Positions 36,893 to 49,905 are shown, numbered from the stretch's first letter. The stretch: 64,000 bases of DNA from Notamacropus eugenii (GCF_028372415.1 NC_092872.1:391304853-391368852); one strand, 5' to 3'. Numbers and translations are program-made. The notes: a model not told the origin generated them from the letters alone.

Positions 36893-38924
36893 TAAGAGCC
36901 AACACTCTGTGCATCGACTAGTGAATATGTTTCTCCCTGTGTGTCTATTATTCTATTTCCCATTGAAGCCAGCCCGCTTCAATTTAAAGTATTTTTCTAT
37001 TTGTTTTGTTTTTTCCCTTTCTCTTGATGTATCTTAGATTTCTGTAACTTCACAAGGTATGGCTCCAATGTTGGTTTACAAATACAGTGGTTGCCTAAAA
37101 TGAAAGTGTTACCTCTGATAAAAAACGACCAAAACCAAAAGAAAAAAAGGATCTCTGAGAAATAAGTAAAATTGGTTACAAAAATTATGTATTTTAATGG
37201 ACAGTTCAAAGTCATATTTGCTGGTTCTAAGAAAAGAAAATCTTTTTCCTTTTGAAATCCCTCTGCGGCGTCTCGGAAGACTGTTAAAGGATGGAATACA
37301 TGAGCAGATAACTCATTACCCCCATCGCATTGGCAACAAATAATGTACATACATAAATAGGATTCATATAATCTGTATAGATTTTTAAGGGGAAATAAGC
37401 AGTTGAAAATTTTAAATCATAGAGAACTATGTTACTTATGAGAAAGCAATTATTCCATTTACTGATAGCTTGAAAAGGGTTTTCTATTTGTGAATTAGCC
37501 CCAAATTCGGCAACTAGTCATGTAATTTCTCCCTTGCTGTAAAAAAAGGTAATGAAAGCAAATTCTGAGTTTATTTGGCATGTTTTTTTCATGAAGGTAG
37601 AATTATATTTTGCCTTTAGACTACTGCCAATCTTGGATTTTCATTCACTGAGATTCAAAAATATTTGAAAAGCTGCTTTCGATATTGGTCCCAGCTGGCT
37701 TGAATTGGTACAAGTGTGTGGGTTCCAATGTTAAAAAACACACAACAGAAAGAAAGAAATAAGGGGACAATTGGCCATGTGTGGGGAGATTTTGCCAAAT
37801 ATTCCAGGCATGATCTGTTTATGTTCAAAATTCTGGTCTTAAAGCTTTGTGACTGTTTAACCAAATCCAATGCTAATCTTTTCACTGCCCAGCTGTCAAT
37901 TTGCTGGTTTGGGATTTTTTGTGTCTTTACCTTTTTTTCAAGATTAATCACTGTGAATATATGCAATTTTTCTCATTACAAAAAATGACCAAGTTCCTTC
38001 CTTTGCTAAATTTCTAACTGCACTTTGCTAATTGATGATATTTGGTTGCTCCAGGACATGATGTGTCCTATTATTATTATAATACCTTCGGAAGTTTGAG
38101 AGTAACCTTGAAAACTTAGTGACTATGTTCATTGATAGCATAATAATTCACTCTTTTCCATGAGGTTATGATGATCTCATGGTATTAAACATTCACAATT
38201 ATTCTCTTTAACTATGTCAAACAACTTGTGTCCTTCAAATATCAATGGATAAGACAGGTTTTGGAAATACATATAATTTCATTAATAGATTAAACAAAGT
38301 GCTAGTTTTAAGTCACAACATAAGTCAAAACATATTGCAGGAAACTTCTTAGATATCTTTTGTTGTTGTTCTTAGTGAAAACTAAGGTTTAAAATTGCTT
38401 GAAACCATGCTCCCAAACAACAAAGATAATGGATTTGAATTTGAAGAATAGTCTAGTTTTGCTTATTTTTCTCTGAATCAAGCAATTAACAGGTAAATAC
38501 AAAGGCTGGCTATTCTCTGGCTACTCTCATTCATTGAGGTGTCATGATCAGAGCACCATTCTTGATTTACAACGAATAAACTGCTAGATATATTCTTGTG
38601 TGTACATGTGTATATATGTATGTGTTTAGAATTAGGGAAAATTTCTGAAGGCAGAAGTGGGGCAAGGATGTTATGTCCAAATGTCAAAGGAAACTGAAAT
38701 TCATCTCCAAGAAGATCAAAGGAGATGAATTCAGTTCTCCCTTCTGACCTTGTTAATGTGCTCTAATACATATACAATTCTACATTCCTTTGTAAACCAA
38801 TAGTGAGAAGTGGTCCCCAAATCATGAAACCAGACTTTGTAACCTACACATAATGAAGAATTGGATGTTTTTTTCATAAAGAAATAGTAGAAGAAAAAAA
38901 TTCACTTTAAAAAATTTTTGTTAT

Positions 38925-39000
38925 ATGTGTATATATAAGTATATATGTATATGTGTATTCATATATATATATACACACACGTATGTGTGTGTGTGCATGC

Positions 39001-39033
<33 letters not shown>
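38925..39033 (+). repeat. TA/TG compound low-complexity tract
   Basis: TATATG-type alternation passes into CACACG, TGTGTGCATGCGCG and a (GT)n run of about 14 units. The whole tract is alternating purine-pyrimidine. Confidence 0.95.
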
Positions 39034-39034
<1 letters not shown>

Positions 39035-39035
<1 letters not shown>

Positions 39036-39210
39036 ATCACAGAGGTAGCATGATATGGGTAGAGCCACAAAGATCTCATTTCAAATTCCATATTGTTACA
39101 TACTGGCTTTATAACCTTGGCCAAGTTACTTAACCTCTCAGTGACCCAGTCAGCTCTCTAGGAATGGTTACTGACCTGCACTAGTAGGAGCTTCTACATA
39201 AGGGATTACT
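39035..39210 (+). mobile_element. MIR/MAR-type SINE
   Basis: 'aggtagcatgatatgggtag', 'tataaccttggccaagttac' and 'ttaacctctcagtgacccag' in sense order. Confidence 0.6.
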
Positions 39211-39239
39211 TTCATTAATAAAATTGTAAGTCTAATGTA

Positions 39240-39345
39240 AAGATATACATATACAATATTATATATAATATATATGTATGTATGCCTGATCTTTATATAT
39301 ATTTTAAAAGATATCTACCTATTCATCTATCATCTATCTATATCA
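39240..39345 (+). repeat. TA-rich and degenerate TATC tract
   Basis: TATATATG units followed by CTATCATCTATC-type units. Confidence 0.85.
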
Positions 39346-39512
39346 TCCTTTATTACTTCATCACAGAATGCAGAATGGGAGTATCCCTAGGTTGTCAAAG
39401 TGTATGCTAGCTGAAGTGAAATCTCTGGCCAAATCTGTAAGGTTCAGTTCAAATCACATCTTTTATAGACTTTTCCTATTTCCTCCAGCTACCAATGCCT
39501 TTCCTTTTGTGA

Positions 39513-39708
39513 TTTTCTTCTTCTTCTTCTTCTCCTTCTTTTTCTTCTTCTTCTTCTTCTTCTTCTTCTTCTTCTTCTTCTTCTTCTTCTCCTTCTTTTT
39601 CTTCTTCTTCTTCTCCTTCTTTTTCTTCTTCTTCTTCTCCTTCTTCTTCTTCTTCTTCTTCTTCTTCTTCTTCTTCTTCTTCTTCTCTCTCTCTCTCTAT
39701 CTTTCATT

Positions 39709-39750
<42 letters not shown>

Positions 39751-39755
39751 CATAT
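39513..39755 (+). repeat. (TTC)n(TC)n polypyrimidine tract ending in (TA)n
   Basis: About 170 nt of TTC triplets with CTCCTTCTTT interruptions, then TC dinucleotides with one short break, then about 10 TA units. Bases 39513-39697 are essentially all pyrimidine on the + strand. Frames through it read as poly-Phe or poly-Arg and are not genes. Confidence 0.98.
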
Positions 39756-39806
39756 GTACTTATTTTCTTGCCGTTAGGTTGATATCAACCCCTCTATTCC
39801 TGGTAA

Positions 39807-40051
39807 TAGGCAATTAGTTGGTACAGTGTATAGAATACTGGCCATGAAATCTGCCAGACCTGAGTTTAAATATGGCCTCAGATATTTAACATCTGCATAA
39901 CCCTGGGCAAGTCGCTTAACCCTGTTTGCCTCAGTTTTTGCATCTGTAAAATGAGCTGTAGAAGGAGATGGCAAAACACTGCAATATCTCTAGTAAGAAA
40001 ACTCCAAATGAGGTTACAAGAGTCGAATTAAATGGCTGAACAAAAACAACA
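39807..40051 (+). mobile_element. Full-length MAR1-type SINE
   Basis: Complete order: 'aattagttggtacagtgtat' head, 'gccagacctgagtttaaata', 'aaccctgggcaagtcgctta', 'aggagatggcaaaacactgc', 'aagaaaactccaaatgaggt', and a 'ggctgaacaaaaacaac' tail. Confidence 0.88.
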
Positions 40052-40054
40052 TCC

Positions 40055-40265
40055 CCATGTTATATGTAATATATTATATATGTATATGTGTGTATAGTAT
40101 ATCTTACATACACATACATGCCTTTATGTATATACATATATATATGTATATATTTGCACACACATATGTACACAACTATATGCCTATATGTACAGTATAA
40201 TATATCATGTCATGCCATTTTGTGTTACATTATATTACATATTATGTGATATAATAGCAGAGTAT
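40055..40265 (+). repeat. TA/ATGT-rich low-complexity tract
   Basis: Irregular TATATG, ACACAT and TATAT units immediately downstream of the SINE tail. Confidence 0.8.
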
Positions 40266-40289
40266 AGTAAAATAGGATATTGTATTATG

Positions 40290-40435
40290 CATACCTAGTT
40301 ATTCACGTCATTCCTATTAGAATACAAAATCCTTAAGAGTAAAGATTGATTTTTGCCTTTCTTTACGTCCCTAGGACCTGTCATTCTGCCTTGGACACAG
40401 TTAGTAACTAATAAATGCATAGTGACTACTTAGCT
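40290..40435 (+). mobile_element. L2 LINE 3' terminus
   Basis: 'agaatacaaaatccttaaga', 'ttgcctttctttacgtccct' and 'acacagttagtaactaataa' match the L2 end in sense order. Confidence 0.55.
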
Positions 40436-40736
40436 GATCATGAAGCCAGAAAAACTTCGAGTGCTGGCCCAGTGGTGGGATGCATGCTTGTTAGCTCTGG
40501 ATAGGCCTAGCTAAGAAGGTTGTTTTCAGATGGCTAGTCCTCAAATTATGAGATTGTTTTTTCAACCAGAGCAAATCATGACTTCCATTTAACAGAGAAT
40601 AAAGGGACTGATATATTCCTTGGGAGAAGGAATGCCTGTAGCATAGAAAATATTGATGCTTAAAGTATTATAAATGGATAAATAATGCATTGCTTTTCTT
40701 ATCTATTTCCCCAGATTTGGATTTTGTTTGTACTGA

Positions 40737-40925
<189 letters not shown>

Positions 40926-41164
40926 TAATTGTCTATGGTTTTAAGAGCTCTAAGACTCAAATCAGACATCTGATAGTGAGTACACTGGCAAAGTACTTTT
41001 AAGATTTTTAAAATGTGGTACTCTATCTATACCAATGACTTTTCTACATACTCTTGAAAGAGGAAGACATAAGTTAGCTAATGGAATAGAGAACTGGATG
41101 AATAAGTTGAACTTAGAAATTTCATTTTAATGAAATATGCAGACATTAAATAGAGGGTGAGGAT

Positions 41165-41220
41165 GATATATATATATATACATGTATATATATATATACA
41201 TATATAATATATACATATAC
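41165..41220. repeat. TA-rich palindromic tract
   Basis: Alternating TA with CATG and ACAT interruptions. Confidence 0.93.
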
Positions 41221-42514
41221 AAGTTTAGACTCAACAATACATCATTTATTCTCAACTCAGATTGATACTGCAATAGTTTAGCATTTATCAACAATACAAA
41301 ATTATATATAAACATCAGATTGAATTATAGTAAGAGAACAAACTCCAACTAAAAGGATGACCTAAACCCGATTGATGTTGCAAGGGGGAAAGGATTTTAT
41401 ATTAACTTTGCCCATGAATAAGTCATAGACCCAATTGGATATTCAAAGGAATTTATTTCAATATAAATGCTTTTTAATAATATTCAGTATTTAACCAGTG
41501 TCTTATCTTTTGAAGCTCACCTAGAAATTAACAGTAAGCTTATTACTTCTGCCATTTCAAAATATAAAATAAGCAAACACATTCTTTGGCTTCAGAGTTT
41601 TTGCAAGTTTTTGCAAGTCTCACTTCTTAGAGATTTGTACTGTCTCCTCATCTTTCATTTCATTCTGAGTTTAGGCTGATACTATTTGATAAGCATATGT
41701 GTCTACATGAAAAGTAGGTCATGATATTCTTATTCCTGGCTTGTCTATTGGGGTAAAATGGATGTGGGAACAGTCAACTTCTTAACCATCTTACATGCTC
41801 TCCTACTCTGTGTGATGGTCTTCCTGAGTAGCTATTTCTGTTGAGATATATGTATGATTCATGGAGGAAAAATAAGAGTAGTGGAGGAAGGTATCAAGAG
41901 ATGATAGGAATCTCTTTTAGATTCATTGAACTACCATATTGGAAAAGAACTCAAGAAGACATTACCACTATTCTTTAGAAAAGACTGCACTCAAATTTGC
42001 TTACATCAGTCTCAGTTCCTTATAGAAGAGTTTAATGTCAAGCTGTAAAATACTATAAGCTGCCATTTAATGATCCTTACAACATAAGAAATTGTTATTA
42101 CAGCTTACTCTTAGAAATGCATATTTCTTGCTTTAGTCCAGAAATATTTGTTTACAGTGAAACCTCTCAGTCATATCTTGTACTACAAGCTGGAAGTCTG
42201 TAGTAAAATTTCCAAGAAGCAGCTACAAATATGTTTTTTGGGAACTATTTGTCATTGAAATCTTTTTCTTAAAATGTTCTCATTGGCAGGAAAGTCAGGG
42301 GGGAGGATTTCTATCTATGCCAACCTATACCTAAATGAAGTGTTAACTGCCACATTGTTAGCTGATGAACACCACACAATGCAAATAACATATTTCACCA
42401 TCATGTATCCATGTCACATGCATGTGAAATTTCTGAGAAAACTAGAGTGTACATCTGTAATCTATAGTACTCAAATTGCCATAAGTACTTATAGGATTTT
42501 ATAGAAAAAAAGCT

Positions 42515-42690
42515 GAAAAAGCATTAGAGATGGAATGTGCTTTACAGAGTATATATCATAACTCTTCCTTATTTTATATAGAGGAAAACTGAAGTTCAGA
42601 GATATAATTCAACTTTTCCAAGGTCACAAACAAAAGAAGTAGAGTCAGAAACTGTCTTTTGGCTAGAAAATTCCCGACTATAGAATATTC
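42515..42690 (-). mobile_element. MIR-type SINE, antisense
   Basis: 'agaggaaaactgaagttcag', 'tccaaggtcacaaacaaaag' and 'aagtagagtcagaaactgtc' are the antisense CORE-SINE middle. Confidence 0.6.
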
Positions 42691-42746
42691 CCTAATAACA
42701 TAATGGGAAATGTGCACACCCTCAGAAAATCAAAAGCTTGAAATAA

Positions 42747-42800
42747 CCCCCCCCCCCAAAACACCAACAACAACACAACAAAAACAACTAAACAAGAAAA
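42747..42800 (+). repeat. Poly-C run followed by CAA-rich tract
   Basis: Ten or more consecutive C, then A-rich CAA/ACAACA units, possibly a degraded retroelement tail. Confidence 0.8.
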
Positions 42801-44204
42801 TATCGAAGGAAAGGTGATGGTGGCTCCTTCACCTGGATTATATTTCAGAAATAGCAGGGCAAATGTTTACTCTACATCAATGTTTATTCTGTTTAGATTC
42901 CTGAATTCCCCCTCCTCACTTTCAAACATGGTGTATATGAGTTGTAGAGCAAGGAAGGTATAAAAGCATTCCACAGAAAGATTCAAAATGATTATCAGGA
43001 AAGCTATGGAATAGTGAATGGGGAAATGAAATCATAGTCAAGAGCCCTGATTTTGGGCAAACAAAATCACCTTATCATCATAAGTACATGTTGAAAGTTC
43101 AGACTATATGATTTCCGAGTTCTCTTCCAGCTCCAGTCTTCTATTTATTAATCTATTGCTTTTTCAGATATCTGGGTGACTGTATTTTTTCAGTAACCTG
43201 AAAAATGCAGTGCCATTATTTCATGTTATACTTACAATTGTCTGAGGGTAAGAAATTTATTTGGCTTTCTTGGCAGGTTGTCAGCTGTTCAACTCTCATA
43301 TGTGTATCACCAAGGCAATATTCACAGCACTGGTGGTGACTATGAATATGCCATTGTAGTTCTCAGTTGCAAAGTATAACAGACTGTCCATATGGAAGGC
43401 AGAAGAACAACATTGATTCCGACATCAGGAAATCAAGTCCAGAAACCAGAAAGTCAAATCAGACATAGTAGCCAAAAAGCTAACACACATTAGCATTGAA
43501 GGGGGACAAATGCATTTCCAAGTCTTTATCTCCCCCCTCTCCCGCTGCTGGAGCCTTCCTACAAACAAATACTTACAAGCATAGCTGTCTGCTTGCCTGT
43601 GTCTTTCCCAGCTCTAACTAGCCTGACCAACTTCCTCCGAACTCTGCTCCAACCTTCCTGTTCCACCAGTTCAGCAAGATCCTCCCACAACATGTGACTT
43701 AGTCTTCCATTTAAGCAGGTCACATGAGCCTATTAATGAATGGCAAAGATTTTCTCCTTTAAATTATCTTTATAATGGGTTATGACAGCTGCCAGACCTC
43801 AAGGAAGATAGTTTTGTGGTCTGGTTGGGGTGGACCGGCCCTGGTCTATCAAGAGCCTCAAACGAAAGAGGGAAGATTTGTTATTAAGAGAAAGCATTGG
43901 ACAGGTTGTGGACTTCACTCAAATCATCCAGGCCAAAAAAAATTCCTTAACCTAGTTACAATAGGAATCCTCTAGGCAAAATATCAGATTGAGTGGGATG
44001 TGGCTACAATTTACTTGAACACCATGTAAGAAAATGCTTATAAGGCTTCTGGAACAACAAAAGCCATATGTTGGCATGGAAAAAAAATTAAGAAAGCAGA
44101 TTTTTTTTAGCACAATCTACTAAAATATGATTGCCATTGCCAACTTATGTTTGAAGCTGGTTAAAAGAAAAGGTCCATGTGTATATGCATCAGGCAAGGC
44201 AGAG

Positions 44205-44392
44205 GATGGGGTAGAGGTAGGGAAGGGGTGAGTAGTCTGCTGCCTCAAGGCCACACGTGGCCCTCTAGGTCCTCATGTGTGGTCCTTCATTTGGGGTTTG
44301 TTCTGTGAAGTTTGGATTCAGTTGTAGGGTCTCATTTGAGAACCTAGATGGCCACATGTTGCCTGGAGGCTGCAGGTTCCAATCCAGCCCTG
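44205..44392. mobile_element. hAT-like palindromic MITE (second copy)
   Basis: The arm 'cctcaaggccacacgtggcc', then 'ctctaggtcctc', is mirrored by 'gagaacctagatggccacat' and 'gttgcctggaggctgcaggt' near 44334-44378. It is the same family as the element at 24771. Start uncertain; no transposase. Confidence 0.65.
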
Positions 44393-44539
44393 GATTAGGG
44401 TATACAATTGAATTGCCTTCCTTGGGTGAAAAATCAAAATAGGATAGGATAAGTGGTGAATTTATTTTAGAAGAGAATTTTAGAATTTAGAGCTTGGCCT
44501 GGAAAGATTTATTTAGATTCTTGAAATTCACACCCCACT

Positions 44540-44570
44540 GGTTGGTTGATTGGTTGGTTGGTTGATTGAT
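44540..44570 (+). repeat. (GGTT/GATT)n tetranucleotide repeat
   Basis: Short run of GGTT and GATT units. Confidence 0.9.
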
Positions 44571-44659
44571 TCTCTAGGACAGGAGGAGTTTTTCACAACA
44601 GATCTTTGACTTGTTTTTTCCTTTCCTCAAACAGTACCAGAGAGAGAGAGACTCCCTAA

Positions 44660-44870
44660 CTTCTTTGTGTAATCCATACTATTGTTTTATAACCCTGAGA
44701 ATAGTGGCTTTGAAGACCAAAGGCCTAGTGTCCAATCCTATCTCTGATTTTACTGTGATCTTGGGCAAGTCACTGAACTTCTCTGTAACTGATTTTCCTC
44801 ATATATAAAATGAAGAAGGTTGACTGGTTAGGATCTGATATCTCTTCCATTTCTAGAGCTCTAAGCTCTG
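44660..44870 (+). mobile_element. THER1/MIR-type SINE
   Basis: 'ctgtgatcttgggcaagtca', 'actgattttcctcatatata' and 'aatgaagaaggttgactggt' are followed by a 'ctcttccatttctagagctc' end. Confidence 0.75.
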
Positions 44871-45079
44871 CAACTTTATTGTCTTCCCTGTTTTAAGTTT
44901 TATTTCCTCTTTTGTCATACATTGATGATCTAGATATCTAATTACTATCTTCCTCATACATATCCTTCTACTTGAAGAATAAATTCCCTCCTTATCCTTC
45001 TTTTTCCCAGATTAAATAATATCAATTCCTTTAGCCTTTTCTCTATAGCACCAACATTTCAAGCTCAGAAATGAGAATG

Positions 45080-45260
45080 TGTTGTAATGCAAAGGATACT
45101 AGATTCAGAAGCAAATGATCTTGATTCATGTCCTAGCTCCATTGCTTGTTAACTGTTTAATATTAACCAAGTCAATGAGTCTCAGATTACTCATCCATAA
45201 AATGTTTTACATTAGATTACTTATAAGTTCCCTTTGACCTCTGAATGTATGATCACATGA
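45080..45260 (+). mobile_element. THER1-type SINE
   Basis: 'ggatactagattcagaagca', 'agattactcatccataaaat' and 'agttccctttgacctctgaa' then 'tgtatgatca' in sense order. Confidence 0.6.
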
Positions 45261-45889
45261 TCTCTTGAAATGAGTTCAAAGGAAAGTATATAGCTTGCCA
45301 CTTTCTGTGATACCTTTAGAAATGTATAGCAAGGCTTCATAGATATTCTTTAAAAAGGGCTGTATATATTATTAGCTACAAAAATGTGATTATTGCTGTT
45401 CTAATTTGCATTATGACAGCTGGGACAGAAAACAAGAATAAGAAATAACCTACCTCTAAGTTAATTGCAGAGTTTATTGTAGCTCAGGCTAATTATAGCA
45501 TTGAGGACTATTACAGCTAATAAGATTACCAAGTTGCTGGGAAATGACACATTATAATTATAAAGTTGTTGTCAAATTGTTCATCGTGTGTACATGCTTT
45601 TCAGATCAGCTATGCAAACAACTTAGAGGTCAATGCAAGACAAGGAATCATGGCTTCCATTGCCACTGTTCCTACTTGTGAAGATGGAATAAATCTTTCT
45701 CTTTTGGGCTCTTCCAATCTGACGTACACTAATCTGTGTCTTAATGATCTGCCTAACCTACAAAAATGGGAGAAATTAATCTCTTTAGGATTTTATGCTT
45801 TTTCTGCATGTGCCCCTTATAAATAAGCACCCCAACATCCACAGGAGGCAGTGCTATCACAGGTTCTTAGAGCTGCATTTATAAAAGGA

Positions 45890-46285
45890 AAGGTAACTTT
45901 TGAGGGGTCAACAATCACTTTAATTACATTCAACATACAGGGATCAACAGACAGGCTTCCAATTGTCTGCAATTAAATACACACAAACATAGCTACCAGA
46001 GAGGGAAGCACTAACATCTGGGTTTTCAAAACGAGGGGCTGCTTAACAGCTTCCCTGAGTCTCATCTGGCACTCAAACCTTCTTCCAAAGTTAAGCTCCA
46101 AAGGAAAAAAAAAAACCTCTCCTCAGAGCATATATACTTTTTTCAGAGGGCATGATCCCTCATGACCCAGTGCCTCATTAGCCATCAGCAAAAGGTGTAG
46201 GCCTTCATAGGAAACAAGCCTACCCTAATCAAGACCCATCTGAGGTCTATCCATGTGAGGGGAAGTTTTTTTAACTCCTATTACA
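45890..46285 (-). mobile_element. LTR-like retroelement sequence (copy A), antisense
   Basis: It shares with 49600-49905 the block 'ggtcaacaatcactttaat' and the block 'gtgggttttcaaagctaggg' (diverged as 'ctgggttttcaaaacgaggg'). On the minus strand, a TATATATGCTCTGAGGAG core-promoter-like segment precedes an ATTAAAGTGATTGTTGACC polyadenylation-like end, the layout of a solo LTR. No coding sequence; family assignment is inferred. Confidence 0.5.
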
Positions 46286-48184
46286 TGCCGCTGTCCCACA
46301 GTAAGTGCTTAATAAAAGTTCATTGATTGATTCATTTAATGGGTGTTTGACCTTTGCAACATTTCTATATTCCTGCAGGACAGATGTTATTATCTAAATT
46401 TTATATTTTTTTCTGAAGAGTGAGGTGTTTGGAATGCATATGATACCAGGAGACTGAAAAGCTAGATATAATGGTGACTTTCCCACAAAATATCTGTATA
46501 ACTTTTGGGAAATCAATTCATCTCTGAAAACAAAAGGGAGAGGGAGGAGGATGGATGATCAAATGATCTACTCAATTCCAATCATAAGATTCAATATTGT
46601 TCATAAGTAGAAAATCATCCACATTAAGAAGAATTTTCGATAAGAATTGTTTGTCACTGTCCAGGAAAGTCACTTTATTGAAGTAGGGACTCCAGTTTTT
46701 AGGCATTATATCTGTTTTCCACCTAGATTCCCCTTTGTGTGAATAAAAAGCTACTTTGGGGAGTGCTGGCAGGTGCAACTTTCCTATTTAATGTAGCACA
46801 TGCTAAATGCCTCACTGATTTAAAACTCAGGGAGTGCAAATTCCCAAATTGTTCACATGTCATTCTTACATGACACACAAGTGTCACTAGCTACTGTAAT
46901 GATTCATAAAAAGCTCTTTTTCAAACATTTGTTGAGTATACATACAAAAACAAAATAAAGCAAAGAAAAAAAGAAAAGAACGATTACTGACTGGTGATCC
47001 AGAAAGGAAGGGCTAGGGGAGAAAAGAAAATGCCCTGTTGATGCATAATTAAACCTTGTGGGTAATGCTCAATAGCATCTCTCACCTCATTACAAACAGG
47101 TTCCTTTAGGAAAGCTTATAAAAGAGGAAAACTCTGGAAATCACAAAGGGCACATACACCAAATATTTATTATCCTTTTCCCTTTTTCATACAATTTAAT
47201 CAAGATTAAGGGAAAAATGTGGTTTCAAATCTGGTTAGTAACATCTTATCAGTGTGTACACATAATATTTTTGAAACCAGAATCCCAATTATATGTCCAG
47301 AATGGGAAAAATCATAGTGTAGACGTAAATGATGAGTATTTGGATTTCTATATTTTGGTAGAAATGATTTATTCATCTCACTTTTAATCATATGATTTTC
47401 AATAACAGGTTCACCATATGAAGTATGGGAATCATAGTGTCATACATATTAAAATATCCCAAGAAAGCATAATTTGTTTTTAAACTGGGATAGCAAAAAA
47501 CCTATTCTGACATTCTTAATAATGTAAATGAAAGTACTTTGAGAAATATATAGAGCGATACAAATATAGTTGTATTATTATTATCATTCACTGAAAAGGA
47601 AAAAAAACAACTGAAATTTCTTGAACAAAGAATAATTTTCAAGTCTTATTTTCTACATAAACATTCATATTAATTATATGTAAGAGTGAAAACAGCTTCT
47701 AGTTTTTTAGTCTACCCTTCTTAATAAAAAATATCTATGGAAATGCACATGCTGATTAATCACAATTTTTTAGTATATTTTTAAGAGGCAGTGGGATTTA
47801 GTACAAGAATCAGTATGCCAAGGGCCAAGGATCCTTGAGGTTTCTTAGAGCGGTAACCTAGGTATGATGACTGGATCTTTGCCCCAGGTGCTGAATTTTC
47901 AGGGTACCAACAGCACTTGTCTTTCAGCAAGGCAGAAATAGCAGAACTTAGTACTTAGCAATTATAATTTTAAAAAGAAGATGCTATCTCTCCTGCCCCA
48001 TTGCTCTCCCTATGACTTCATACTTGTATTCAAGTATCCTCACACATCCCATTGTCATAGACTCTCCAAAGATGAAGGCATTTTTTGGTGCTAAGTGTGA
48101 TCTGTGATTCTTGCCTTGTGTGAAAAAATTTCTGGTTACATCTCTGAATTCTAGTTCTCCCTCAGCCATATATTAACTTTCATA

Positions 48185-48310
48185 ATATTTCTGGGCCCAA
48201 GTTGCTTCATCTCTAGAATGAGAATAATACTTTATCTTTCTGAAGAAATGGGTTTGATTAGATATTCACTGAGTCCCTTCCAATTCTAATAGTTCTGTGA
48301 TTTCTGTGAA
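48185..48310 (+). mobile_element. THER1-type SINE 3' part
   Basis: 'gcccaagttgcttcatctct', 'agaatgagaataatacttta', 'gagtcccttccaattctaat' and 'agttctgtgatttctgtg' in sense order, ending about 30 bp before the splice acceptor at 48339. Confidence 0.7.
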
Positions 48311-48314
48311 GTGA

Positions 48315-48488
<174 letters not shown>

Positions 48489-48654
48489 TAATCATTCTGA
48501 ATTCCTGAGTTCCTGTCCTCAAAGGAGGAATATTGATGGAAGGCTAAAACAAAATTACAAATGAACACCCTTTAATCTGAAAAATCAATGTTATCCTTGA
48601 TAAGATGAAAGATAAGCACAGCTAAGGGCATTGTGATTAAAATCAAGAGTTCAT

Positions 48655-48810
48655 ATTTCTTTCCCCAGTTCTGGCACCAATTTGCTGCATGACTTTCATC
48701 ATCTTTTCTCTTCTCCGGGCCTTTGATTCTTCATCTATAAAATTAGGAGGTGGAATAAATTATTTTCAAAGTCTTTCTCTGCTCTATGTTCTAGGGAGGT
48801 TCTGGTGACT
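48655..48810 (+). mobile_element. THER1/MIR-type SINE
   Basis: 'ccagttctggcaccaatttg', 'tttgattcttcatctataaa' and 'attaggaggtggaataaatt' in sense order. Confidence 0.6.
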
Positions 48811-49599
48811 AGCTCCTTACCTTCTGAAGCTTCAAAAAATGAAATATTTTATTAGAAGACCTCCCTTTCTTTAAATAAGAATGAGAGAACAGATTTACTG
48901 TTCACTGTTTAAGAAAAGGTCTGCTGCTGATCTTTAGGGTGATTGGGTATGTTTGGAGTTGATGGGGTGCCAGTCTTTTGCTGTACTGTAATTGCTATGC
49001 TAATGATAGTGTTAAGGTCTAAAATCTGGATCAGATGTTATTAAACAGTTGGGACCCAATTTTCAAATTTGGGCAATCAGATTCCATGGAGGGCTAATCA
49101 AATCAGTGCTCAAGCACTTAAGCATCCATTTTCTGTGTCTAAGTGAAATGGGAACATCAGTTCAACACCCAAAAGTCTCATTTGGATTCCAACTCTCTGG
49201 GAAGTGTGTCAAAGGCTGACAGTCATGACTCTGGAATCCCACTGCATCTGACAGGGTTCAATTGCTGATAAATTTAAAAGCAACACTTTTAATGAAGTTC
49301 CTTTAAAAATCTAATGATCCATCCACATGTACAAGAGACTTACATTCCTAAATAAAAATTATTTAGCAATAAAATCATCACAAAAATAAAATAGAATCAA
49401 ACAAGAAAATATCACAAATTTTAGTTTTCTTAGTTATGCTGTTATTTTACAAAATAATTTAAATATTTAAAATGGGGCCCACATAACCCTCAAAAGAATA
49501 AAATACCTTAAAATTTTCCTCTAAATATCAGCTAACCCCAAATCAGTGTAATTTTCCCTCTGTAGAACTGTATTGAGGTTTTGTTTTTTGTTTTTTGTT

Positions 49600-49905
49600 T
49601 TTGAGAAGGTCAACAATCACTTTAATCAAACACATATATAATTCACTTAGTTCAGGGGAAAAAGTCAGCAACCTGAACTTCAGAGAAAATACATAGAAAT
49701 AAAAATCAACAGAAAGAGCTTCTAACTGTCTGACAGTAAGCAATAAATACATCAAAAAGCAACAGATAACTTTCTGGCCATATATACATAGTTATCAGAG
49801 AGAGAAGCACCAACGTGTGGGTTTTCAAAGCTAGGGGGCTGCTTAGTGGCTTCCCAGAGTCTAATCTAGCACATAAACCTTCTTCCAAAAACTAAGCTAG
49901 TGTAT
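49600..49905 (-). mobile_element. LTR-like retroelement sequence (copy B), antisense
   Basis: It aligns with 45890-46120 at both ends ('ggtcaacaatcactttaat'; 'tctaatctagcacataaacc' then 'ttcttccaaa') but keeps about 100 bp more in the middle, so copy A is internally deleted relative to B. Minus-strand end ATTAAAGTGATTGTTGACC. Confidence 0.55.

Noticed and set aside
39368..39817. Open frames reading as poly-Phe (+) and poly-Arg (-)
   Set aside because: They are translations of the TTC/TC microsatellite, without start context, homology or splice signals.
42274..42504. 76-codon + strand frame after a possible acceptor
   Set aside because: No donor, no homology, and it ends near an antisense SINE; treated as chance.
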